In this document: positions 16,093-23,572 of the stretch, piece after piece | Numbering within the stretch: the first letter of the stretch is position 1 | How the letters are laid out: each line of letters opens with the position of its first letter | From: an uncultured Oscillospiraceae bacterium | Lineage (GTDB): Bacteria > Bacillota > Clostridia > Oscillospirales > Ruminococcaceae | Reading direction: 5' to 3' | Assembly: GCA_934464775.1 (NCBI GenBank) | Contig: CAKSKG010000023.1 | Location: 1 to 33,854 of the forward strand | Length of the DNA: 33,854 bases | Notes under the pieces: model-generated | Told to the model about the DNA's origin: nothing | What the model saw: the letters and a program-made list of their open reading frames with translations, nothing else | Databases searched by the model: none | Translations under genes and position numbers: made by a program

Positions 16093-17823
16093 TTGAAGAA
16101 GCAGAATATACTTTCTTATATGAAATACTATAAGAAAGAAAGCATTCTTGGACCGCTTTTCAAGCTGCTTGAAGCGTCCTTCGAGCTTTTTGTTCCTATG
16201 GTAGTTGCCAATATCATTGATATCGGCATAAAGAATGCGGATAAGCCGTATATCGTAAAGCAGTGCCTTGTGCTGGGTGCGCTGGCGCTTATAGGACTTA
16301 TCTGCGCAGTAACGGCGCAGTATTTTGCGGCAAAGGCTTCGGTGGGCTATGCAAAGAAGCTGAAGCACGTTCTCTTTGCCCATGTTCAGAGCCTTTCGTT
16401 CACCGATATCGACACGCTGGGTACATCGACTATGATAACCCGTATGACAAGCGACATGAACCAGGTGCAGAACGGCGTTAACCTTACGCTCCGACTGCTG
16501 CTCAGATCGCCTTTTGTTGTTTTCGGCGCAATGGTAATGGCATTCCGCATCGACGTCAAGGCGGCAATGGTGTTCGTTGTGACTATCCCCGTGCTGTCGG
16601 TAGTCGTATTCGGAATAATGCTCATATGTATACCTCTTTACAGAAAGGTGCAGCAGAAGCTTGATAAGGTGCTTTGCCGTACAAGAGAGAACCTTACGGG
16701 CGCAAGAGTTATCCGTGCTTTCTGCAAGGAAGAGAGCGAGACGGACAAGTTCAATGAGGAGAACGAGGAGCTTGCCGATATCCAGAAGTATGTGGGCAAG
16801 ATATCCGCTCTTATGAACCCCGTAACATATGTTATCATAAACCTTGCGGTCATCGCACTTATCTATACGGGTGCGCTCCGTGTTGAAGCAGGCATTCTCA
16901 CTCAGGGAGCGGTTGTTGCGCTTTATAACTATATGTCGCAGATACTTGTTGAGCTTATCAAGCTTGCAAATCTTATCATCAACATCACAAAGTCCGTTGC
17001 ATGCGGAAAGAGAATAAGCGCAGTTATGAACACCGAGCCTTCCGAAAAATCCCCCGAAAAGCTTGAGGGAACAGAGGACAAGTCCGTTGCGGTACGCTTT
17101 GAAAATGTTTTCCTCCGCTATAAAAATGCTGCGGAGGAATCCCTTGCGGCAATTGATTTTGAGGCGAAAAAGGGCGAGACGATCGGCATAATCGGTTCCA
17201 CAGGTTCGGGAAAATCCTCGCTTGTGAATATGATCCCGGGATTTTATCATTCCGAAAAGGGAACTGTTTATGTAAACGGCATTGACGTAAAGAACTACCC
17301 CGATGAGGTGCTTCGTGAAAAGGTTGGCATAGTTTTGCAGAAGGCTGTGCTTTTCAAGGGAACTATCCGTGAGAATATCCGCTGGGGCAAGCCCGATGCG
17401 ACCGATGAGGAGATCATGGCTGCTGCGGAGACTGCTCAGGCTGCCGAGATAATCAGCGGCAAGGAGGGCGGACTCGACTGCATGATAGAGCAGGGCGGAA
17501 AGAATCTTTCGGGCGGTCAGCGCCAGAGAATGACTATCGCACGTGCCCTTGTTCGCCGTCCCGAGATACTCATTCTTGACGACAGTGCTTCCGCACTCGA
17601 CTTTGCAACGGACGCTCGTTTAAGAAAGGCTATCCGTGAGCTTGACTATAACCCCACGGTATTTATAGTTTCCCAGCGTACATCTTCCGTTATGTATGCC
17701 GACAGGATAATCGTTATGGACGACGGAAATGTTGCGGGAATAGGCACTCATGACGAGCTGCTTGAAAGCTGCTCCGTATATAAGGAGATATATGATTCCC
17801 AGTTCAAAAAGGAGGCGGTATAA
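16093..17823 (+). CDS. ABC exporter subunit 1 (permease-ATPase half-transporter with degenerate ATP site)
   Basis: This 576 aa half-transporter has six membrane helices (about 1-310) and a nucleotide-binding domain. Walker A is GSTGSGKSS (from G368) and the signature is LSGGQ (from L472). In Walker B ILILDDS the catalytic Glu is replaced by Asp497, and the H-loop His by Gln528 (VSQRTS). This is the pattern of the degenerate subunit in heterodimeric exporters such as TM287/288 and BmrCD. The start is a TTG at 16093 with AGGAGG at 16079-16084. Its stop directly abuts the next gene's ATG. Likely substrates are drugs, lipids or peptides; none can be named. Confidence 0.93.
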   Translation: MKKQNILSYMKYYKKESILGPLFKLLEASFELFVPMVVANIIDIGIKNADKPYIVKQCLVLGALALIGLICAVTAQYFAAKASVGYAKKLKHVLFAHVQSLSFTDIDTLGTSTMITRMTSDMNQVQNGVNLTLRLLLRSPFVVFGAMVMAFRIDVKAAMVFVVTIPVLSVVVFGIMLICIPLYRKVQQKLDKVLCRTRENLTGARVIRAFCKEESETDKFNEENEELADIQKYVGKISALMNPVTYVIINLAVIALIYTGALRVEAGILTQGAVVALYNYMSQILVELIKLANLIINITKSVACGKRISAVMNTEPSEKSPEKLEGTEDKSVAVRFENVFLRYKNAAEESLAAIDFEAKKGETIGIIGSTGSGKSSLVNMIPGFYHSEKGTVYVNGIDVKNYPDEVLREKVGIVLQKAVLFKGTIRENIRWGKPDATDEEIMAAAETAQAAEIISGKEGGLDCMIEQGGKNLSGGQRQRMTIARALVRRPEILILDDSASALDFATDARLRKAIRELDYNPTVFIVSQRTSSVMYADRIIVMDDGNVAGIGTHDELLESCSVYKEIYDSQFKKEAV

Positions 17824-19593
17824 ATGGCAGCGGCAAAGAAAAAGGCAGCTTCCGGTACGCTGAAAAAGGTACTGAACCACATCAAAAGATACCGTGTCCT
17901 GCTGGTGATCTCAATGGTGCTTGCGGCTCTCACCGCCGCTCTTGCGCTTTATGTTCCTATCCTTGCGGGAAATGCCATTGACTGCATCGTGGGAACGGGC
18001 AATGTTGATCTTAAAGGCTGCATTGCGATACTCATAAAGATAGGCGTTGTTGTTCTTATCACGGCTGTTGGACAGTGGATAATGAACATCATCAACAACA
18101 AGATAACCTATAATGTTATCCGTGACGTCCGCAGCGAGGCTTTCGGAAAGCTGGAGATACTTCCGCTGAAATACATCGACAGCCATTCCTACGGCGAGAT
18201 AGTGAGCCGTGTAATTGCCGATGCTGACCAGTTTGCGGACGGTCTGCTCATGGGCTTCACACAGCTTTTCACGGGAATAGTCACAATCATCGGCACACTT
18301 GTTTTCATGCTTGCGATAAATTACAAGATCGCACTGCTTGTTATCGTGCTCACGCCCCTTTCGCTTTTCGTTGCGAAATTCATTGCGGAGCACACATATT
18401 CAATGTTCAAGCTCCAGTCCGAAACAAGAGGCGAGCAGACAGCGTTTATTGACGAGATACTCGGAAACCTCAAGGTAGTAAAGGCATATTCCCACGAGGA
18501 CGAGGCTCAGGAGACCTTTGACGAGATAAACGGCAGACTTGAAAAATGCTCTCTCAAAGCGATATTTTATTCCTCTCTGACCAATCCCGGAACAAGATTC
18601 ATCAACAACATCGTATATGCGGTGGTAGCGCTTGCAGGCGCATTTGCGGCAATAGCCACAGCAGGCAGTGCGGCTGCATTCACAGTCGGAAAGCTTTCCT
18701 GCTTCCTCAGCTATGCGAACCAGTACACAAAGCCCTTCAACGAGATATCGGGAGTTATCACCGAGCTTCAGAATGCCCTTGCCTGCGCAGCAAGACTTTT
18801 CGAGCTTATCGAAGAAGAGCCTCAGACACCCGACAGCAAGACCGCTCTTGTGCTTGAAGAAGCCGGCGGAGATATTGATTTCAGCAATGTATTTTTCTCC
18901 TACACACCCGACAGAAAGCTTATTCAAAACTTCGAGCTTGATGTTAAAAAGGGTCAGCGCATAGCTATCGTCGGACCTACGGGCTGCGGAAAAACAACGC
19001 TTATCAATCTTATAATGAGATTCTATGATGTTGATTCGGGAAGCATTTCCGCCGACGGAACGGATATCCGCAGCATCACACGCCACAGTCTCCGTGAGAA
19101 CATCGGCATGGTATTGCAGGAAACATGGCTGAAATCGGGAACGATACGTGAGAACATAATCATGGGCAAGCCCGATGCCACGGAAGATGAGATAATCGCA
19201 GCCGCAAAGGCAGCTCATTCATACAGCTTCATCAAGCGTCTGCCCGAGGGACTTGACACTGTTATAACCGAGGACGGCGGCAGTCTTTCGCAGGGACAGA
19301 AGCAGCTGCTCTGCATCACGAGAGTAATGCTTTGTCACCCTCCCATACTGATACTTGACGAAGCCACATCGTCCATTGATACAAGAACGGAGATAAAGAT
19401 ACAGAAAGCCTTTGCCGAGCTTATGAAAGGCAGAACGAGCTTTATCGTTGCCCACCGCTTATCGACGATACGCGAAGCGGACGTGATACTTGTAATGAAA
19501 GACGGAAACATCATTGAAAAGGGCAATCACGAATCGCTGCTTGCGAAGAAAGGCTTTTATGCCGAGCTTTACAACAGCCAGTTTGCAAACTGA
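17824..19593 (+). CDS. ABC exporter subunit 2 (permease-ATPase half-transporter, catalytic subunit)
   Basis: This 589 aa protein has six membrane helices (about 20-325) and a canonical ATPase: Walker A GPTGCGKTT (from G384), Walker B ILILDEATSSID with catalytic E513, and H-loop His544 (AHRLST). Its signature is LSQGQ (from L488) rather than LSGGQ. In a heterodimer that signature faces the degenerate Walker site of subunit 1, so both defects fall in the same ATP site and the other site stays intact. This supports the two adjacent genes forming one exporter. The ATG follows the stop of subunit 1 with no gap. Confidence 0.94.
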   Translation: MAAAKKKAASGTLKKVLNHIKRYRVLLVISMVLAALTAALALYVPILAGNAIDCIVGTGNVDLKGCIAILIKIGVVVLITAVGQWIMNIINNKITYNVIRDVRSEAFGKLEILPLKYIDSHSYGEIVSRVIADADQFADGLLMGFTQLFTGIVTIIGTLVFMLAINYKIALLVIVLTPLSLFVAKFIAEHTYSMFKLQSETRGEQTAFIDEILGNLKVVKAYSHEDEAQETFDEINGRLEKCSLKAIFYSSLTNPGTRFINNIVYAVVALAGAFAAIATAGSAAAFTVGKLSCFLSYANQYTKPFNEISGVITELQNALACAARLFELIEEEPQTPDSKTALVLEEAGGDIDFSNVFFSYTPDRKLIQNFELDVKKGQRIAIVGPTGCGKTTLINLIMRFYDVDSGSISADGTDIRSITRHSLRENIGMVLQETWLKSGTIRENIIMGKPDATEDEIIAAAKAAHSYSFIKRLPEGLDTVITEDGGSLSQGQKQLLCITRVMLCHPPILILDEATSSIDTRTEIKIQKAFAELMKGRTSFIVAHRLSTIREADVILVMKDGNIIEKGNHESLLAKKGFYAELYNSQFAN

Positions 19594-19608
19594 CCGCATA
19601 TATTTCGG

Positions 19609-19650
19609 TCGGCACCGCAGAAAGTTTATACGCAGCATATACGGTGCCGA
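19609..19650 (+). other. Intergenic hairpin between the ABC exporter and the thioesterase gene
   Basis: TCGGCACCG (19609-19617) pairs perfectly with CGGTGCCGA (19642-19650). There is no T run, so it may be a weak terminator or an RNA processing or stability element that sets relative expression. Confidence 0.5.
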
Positions 19651-19674
19651 TCATACACAAGGAATGGTGATATT

Positions 19675-20100
19675 ATGACAGAGATACCGCCCTACACCCA
19701 CACGGCGAAATACTATGAAACGGACCAGATGGCGATAGTGCATCATTCAAACTACATTCGCTGGTTCGAGGAAGCAAGAGTATATTATCTTACGCAGGCA
19801 GGATTTCCGTACAGCAAAATGGAGGAGCTTGGCGTACTTACGCCTGTTCTTTCCGCCGAATGCACATACAGAAAGCCTGTCCGTTTTGACGAAACGGTAG
19901 TAATTACGCCTGCATTTGAAAGCTACAACGGATTCAGAATGGCGATAGTTTACAAGGTAACGGACCAACAGGGAGAGCTCCGTGCCGAGGGAAGAACGAC
20001 CCACTGTTTTGTTGACAGGAACATGAAGCCTGTCCGAGTGAAGCGTGATTTTCCCGCAATAAACCAAATATTCGAGGAACTGGCTGCCATGTACAAGTGA
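19675..20100 (+). CDS. YbgC/4HBT-type acyl-CoA thioesterase
   Basis: This 141 aa hotdog-fold enzyme hydrolyses acyl-CoA thioesters. The motif YYETDQMAIVHHSNYIRWFE contains the family's catalytic Asp (D17) and the VxHxxYxxWxE helix start. A few residues later comes the strand CTYRKPVRFDETVVI typical of the family. Length is normal. AAGGA lies 10-12 nt before the ATG. In many bacteria YbgC is linked to envelope lipid metabolism; here its neighbours are an ABC exporter upstream and a terminator downstream, which gives no strong hint. Confidence 0.92.
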   Translation: MTEIPPYTHTAKYYETDQMAIVHHSNYIRWFEEARVYYLTQAGFPYSKMEELGVLTPVLSAECTYRKPVRFDETVVITPAFESYNGFRMAIVYKVTDQQGELRAEGRTTHCFVDRNMKPVRVKRDFPAINQIFEELAAMYK

Positions 20101-20125
20101 GTGGGGCGCTTTATGCGCCCAAAGC

Positions 20126-20177
20126 AAGCAGCAGCGCACCTCAGATTTTCTGTCTGAGGTGCGCTGCTGCTTTTTTT
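20126..20177 (+). terminator. Strong terminator of the thioesterase gene
   Basis: A perfect 20-bp stem (20126-20145 with 20153-20172) with a 7-nt loop ends in a T run to 20177. A smaller hairpin, GGGCGC/GCGCCC (20104-20109 with 20115-20120), lies just before it. Confidence 0.93.
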
Positions 20178-20193
20178 ATTGGATATGTTCGTT

Positions 20194-20586
20194 TTTGTTT
20201 CTTAAATGATGTTTTTCAACGGTTTCTTTCTCGGAGGTTCCGCCTCCGGCGGGCAAAGGGATGAACCACAAATGGGGGCGTGGCGCAGTATCTGCGCCTA
20301 AAATAAAAGCATAAGCAAAAATCGGGCACTCTCCGCAGGAGAGTATGCTCCCATTTAGGTTCTCCCTCTGCACTCTCTTTCCTTATCCCCCGCCCGATTT
20401 TTGAAATTCCATATAAAAATAATTCTTAGATTTAGTATTGCCGACGGTTCATAAAACGCTTATCCATTTCCTATTTCAGTCGTGGCGCTCAACCGTCGGC
20501 TATTTGGTGGAGAGAATAACTTCATTTCCATTAATAACTGTTGTTATTTTCAATCTTAAAGTTTTCCGACGGGTCGCTTAGTGCTT
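20194..20586 (-). repeat. Large intergenic repeat, copy B (single half-unit)
   Basis: Only the right half of the element is present, in reverse orientation. It runs from the outer CTTAAATGATGTTTTTCAAC edge, through CGGAGG/CCTCCG and a GGCGCAG/CTGCGCC hairpin (20282-20288 with 20292-20298). Next is the P6 hairpin (20316-20327 with 20392-20403), with a nested ACTCTCC/GGAGAGT hairpin (20328-20334 with 20338-20344). Then come the GCCGACGGTT block and the first arm of the central stem (CGGGTCGCTTAGTG, ending about 20584), where homology stops. About 110 nt around P6 is almost identical to copy C. No gene is seen in it. Confidence 0.88.
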
Positions 20587-20635
20587 GTATTAGTTCCTTT
20601 TGACCTTATTTATTGTATTGTGATATTTTTTCTTT

Positions 20636-20677
20636 AAAAAAACAGACGGCTTCAGCCATTGGCTGAAACCGTCTGTT
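20636..20677 (-). terminator. Terminator of the GH74 gene
   Basis: A 17-bp stem with one mismatch (20641-20657 with 20661-20677, loop ATT) is followed on the minus strand by a T run (A run at 20636-20642 on the plus strand). Confidence 0.9.
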
Positions 20678-20694
20678 AATTAATTTTTGTTGGA

Positions 20695-22929
20695 TTACTT
20701 ATTTATCTTGTCGCAGTATGCAATGCCCATGCCGACTGTACTCATATAGCAGCGGCCGTACACGTTCATATCGCCGCTGATGAACTTGCCATTGCCAGTA
20801 CCGCCGAAATTATGGAGATCGTCATTTACTCTTACCCATGTCTTTCCGTTATCCTCGGACATATAGATGCCGATAGTTTCCTGATCCTTGGGAATGCCCC
20901 ATACATAGATAACATAGGGATCGCCGTCATTCTTGGGCTTGCCCAGACCGACAGCCTCGCAGCGCTTGAGTCCCTCTACCATTGTAAATGTCTCGCCGTG
21001 ATCCTCTGTATAGAGAAGTCCGCCGCCCGGAACATAGAATGCGCCCTCCTTATCGGGAACTGAGCACATACGCGAGAAGCTGCTCATCGTATCATATTTT
21101 CTCTTAAAGGATTTTCCGCCGTCTGTGCTGACATAAACAACGCTGTTTACGTTTGCATAAACATAATCGGGGTTAACGGGGTCTGCCATAAGATATGCGC
21201 CCTGTCCCATAAGACCCTCGACCTGATTCCATGTTTCGCCTCTGTCGGTGGTGTAGTAGGAATAGTTGGAGTTTGAGGGCGACCAGATGAATGTATTTCC
21301 GTCGCAGGTTACAGCCACCTTGCCCTTATACATTATCTTTGAGGGATCGGGCTGATTGGTGATATATGTCCATGATTCGCCGCCGTTTTCGGTATAAAGT
21401 ATCTTCTGCTCGCTGTCATCGCCGCCGACCTTTATCCATACGTCCTTGTTCTGTGCCGCAACGGAGATGCTTGTGCAGGAGCCGATCTGCTCGGTGTGAC
21501 GCTTTGCGGAGGTATAGATATCCTCGTGGACGAAGCCGTCATAGTCGCCGATAGCCGTGATAAGGGGATAATCCTTCAATGTGACGATATCCTCGGGAAC
21601 GACCTCTTCGATACCCTTTGCATCAAAATAGAATTCGGGGGAATCCGCCCAGATATTGTCGCAGGCGAAAATGCCGTTGCCCGAGTTTACAAGTATCTTA
21701 TTTTCATCTGTGGGATCTATCGCAAGGGAGCTGCACCAGTGGATAGCGGCATTTGCGATCCAGTCCATGCCGTTTGTGGACATTGTTATCTTGTCCTGAA
21801 GATCCGTCCAGCTTGCACCGCCGTCCGTGGAAACGAAGAATACATCTCCGAATGCGCCGTTGGGCTGCTGTTCCCACACCTGAGTTGTAACTGCAACCAG
21901 CTTGTTGTCATCATCGGGGCTGATAACGATATCGCCTGTGGAGTTGGGGATAGGAAGCGAAACATTGTCGGCAGTGCCTGCGGCGGTATCATATCTGTAA
22001 ATAGCGCCTGTCATTGCATTCCAAGGACCCTCGTTGTTTGCATATGTAACATAGAGCCTGCCCTGTGAATCCAGCTTCATTCTCTGGGGCATATAATCGG
22101 TGAAAGCGTTTTCAACGGGCTTCCATGAATCGCCGCCGTCCTCGGAAACAAGCAGGTTGTCGATCTTTCTTTCGGAAATTCCCGCATAGATCTTTCCGCT
22201 TGCGCCGTCAATTGCTATGGAGCATACGCCGTTGCCGTTCTTGGTATTTGTCACGGGGAAGGAGCTGAGAGCAGCCCATGTTTTTCCGCCGTCAGTGGAT
22301 TTGATGATTCCACCTGTTCTGCCGCCGCAGTAGATGATATTGCTGTCGGTGGGATCAACAGCGATGCGCTCGCCGTTTCCTCTGCCCATGCCGTTTCCGT
22401 GTACACGGATAAGATCGCTTACGTCCACCTGTGTGAAATGCTCGCCGTAATCCTCGGAGATAAGAATGCAGGTCTTGCCGCTGCTGAAATATTCGCAGCC
22501 TGCCGCAAGATATACCTTAGCGGGATTTTCGGGGTCAACGGCAATGCCGTCGATGCTGAGAAGTCCCACATCATCAACGGTGATATCGTAGTTGAGAGCC
22601 ACCCATGTCTGCTTGTCATTGTCCCAGCGGTAAGCGCCGCCGACGTCTGTTCTTGCATAGAAAAGACCCTGCTGCGATGTGCTGATTATGCCTGTGACAA
22701 ATCCGCCGCCGCCGATAGCCACCTGACCGTATGTCCAGTCGGAATTGACATAGACGTTGGGGTCAGCCGTTGCTTCCGCAGCATCGGAAGCAGACTGAGC
22801 CGTATCTGCCGCTGTATCTGCCGCATCATCGGCAGCCTTGCTTCCGCAGCCCGTAAAAAGGACTGTGGAACACAGCGTAAGAGCGGTCAGTGCGGAGATT
22901 ATTTTGACTGATAACGTTTTCATTTTCAT
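20695..22929 (-). CDS. Lipid-anchored GH74-family glycosidase (xyloglucanase type)
   Basis: This 744 aa protein starts with a lipoprotein signal (lipobox LFTGC, lipidated C28), followed by an Ala/Asp-rich linker to about residue 57. The catalytic part opens with GGGGFVTGI and GLFYARTDVGGAYRWD, the hallmark of GH74, which attacks the xyloglucan backbone. D95 in ARTDVGG is probably one of the two catalytic acids; the second may be in IGDYDGF (D462), but that is tentative. At least eight Asp-box motifs (STDGGKTW-like) mark the blades of the twin beta-propellers. No dockerin or carbohydrate-binding module is seen, so it works at the cell surface rather than in a cellulosome. AAGGAG precedes the ATG on the minus strand. 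Confidence 0.9.
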   Translation of the reverse strand: MKMKTLSVKIISALTALTLCSTVLFTGCGSKAADDAADTAADTAQSASDAAEATADPNVYVNSDWTYGQVAIGGGGFVTGIISTSQQGLFYARTDVGGAYRWDNDKQTWVALNYDITVDDVGLLSIDGIAVDPENPAKVYLAAGCEYFSSGKTCILISEDYGEHFTQVDVSDLIRVHGNGMGRGNGERIAVDPTDSNIIYCGGRTGGIIKSTDGGKTWAALSSFPVTNTKNGNGVCSIAIDGASGKIYAGISERKIDNLLVSEDGGDSWKPVENAFTDYMPQRMKLDSQGRLYVTYANNEGPWNAMTGAIYRYDTAAGTADNVSLPIPNSTGDIVISPDDDNKLVAVTTQVWEQQPNGAFGDVFFVSTDGGASWTDLQDKITMSTNGMDWIANAAIHWCSSLAIDPTDENKILVNSGNGIFACDNIWADSPEFYFDAKGIEEVVPEDIVTLKDYPLITAIGDYDGFVHEDIYTSAKRHTEQIGSCTSISVAAQNKDVWIKVGGDDSEQKILYTENGGESWTYITNQPDPSKIMYKGKVAVTCDGNTFIWSPSNSNYSYYTTDRGETWNQVEGLMGQGAYLMADPVNPDYVYANVNSVVYVSTDGGKSFKRKYDTMSSFSRMCSVPDKEGAFYVPGGGLLYTEDHGETFTMVEGLKRCEAVGLGKPKNDGDPYVIYVWGIPKDQETIGIYMSEDNGKTWVRVNDDLHNFGGTGNGKFISGDMNVYGRCYMSTVGMGIAYCDKINK

Positions 22930-22966
22930 AACTCCTTAGCCTGTAAAATATAATCTGAATATAATA

Positions 22967-22995
22967 AGTGTATCACAGTACATTTATTTTGTCAA
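22967..22995 (-). promoter_or_regulatory. Promoter of the GH74 gene
   Basis: On the minus strand a perfect TTGACA (plus 22990-22995) is 17 nt from TACACT (plus 22967-22972), with the extended TGA just before the -10. On the opposite strand a TATAAT at 23014-23019 may serve tspO, so the two divergent promoters lie within 50 bp of each other. Confidence 0.8.
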
Positions 22996-23046
22996 TGATT
23001 CCATGTTGTTTTATATAATTTTCAACAAAATGTAAGGGGGATTTTT

Positions 23047-23514
23047 GTGACAGTCAACGTAAAGCGGCTCCTGAAATATCTTGTGATAACTCTCGGTACG
23101 GGAGCATTGTCCGCACTTGCCTCGGGCGGCTTTGAAAAATATGCCGATCTGAAAAAGCCGCCCCTTTCGCCGCCCGATGCGGTGTTTCCCGTTGTATGGA
23201 CGGTGCTGTATGTTCTTATGGCGGTGTCGGCATACATCATAAATGGAAGTACGGAGGTCAAAGAGCGTTCAAAGGCGCTGACGGTATTTTATATCCAGCT
23301 GGCAGTGAATTTTATGTGGAGCGTGATATTTTTCCGCCTCGGGCTTTTCGGAGCGGCGGCGGTGTGGCTTTTCATGCTGATAATATGGATAATTTCAATG
23401 CTGCGTGAGTTCGCAAAGCTTGACAAGACCGCCGCAAGGCTCCAGATATTTTATCTGATATGGTGTGTTTTTGCGCTGTATCTTAACATCGGCGTATTTA
23501 TTCTCAACAAATAA
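23047..23514 (+). CDS. TspO/MBR family membrane protein
   Basis: This 155 aa protein has five hydrophobic helices and TspO signatures: PPLSPPDAVFPVVWTVLY, then LYVLMAVSAY, and a later NFMWSVIFFRLG helix. TspO proteins bind porphyrins and are linked to tetrapyrrole handling and stress; the role in anaerobes is unclear. The start is a GTG at 23047 with AAGGGGG 6 nt upstream. TATAAT at 23014-23019 could be its -10 but lacks a good -35 at normal spacing. It is convergent with ilvB, sharing a terminator. Confidence 0.9.
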   Translation: MTVNVKRLLKYLVITLGTGALSALASGGFEKYADLKKPPLSPPDAVFPVVWTVLYVLMAVSAYIINGSTEVKERSKALTVFYIQLAVNFMWSVIFFRLGLFGAAAVWLFMLIIWIISMLREFAKLDKTAARLQIFYLIWCVFALYLNIGVFILNK

Positions 23515-23556
23515 AAACAGCCTGAACCATTGATCATAAGGTTCAGGCTGTTTATT
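23515..23556. terminator. Bidirectional terminator between tspO and ilvB
   Basis: AAACAGCCTGAACC (23515-23528) pairs perfectly with 23540-23553 around an 11-nt loop. A/T runs on both sides fit the two convergent genes. Confidence 0.85.
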
Positions 23557-23572
23557 CATGTAAGTGATTTTA

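Noticed and set aside
16042..17250. A 402-codon minus-strand frame opposite ABC exporter subunit 1
   Set aside because: Composition rich in Cys, His, Arg and Tyr and no motifs; it mirrors the codon bias of the real gene.
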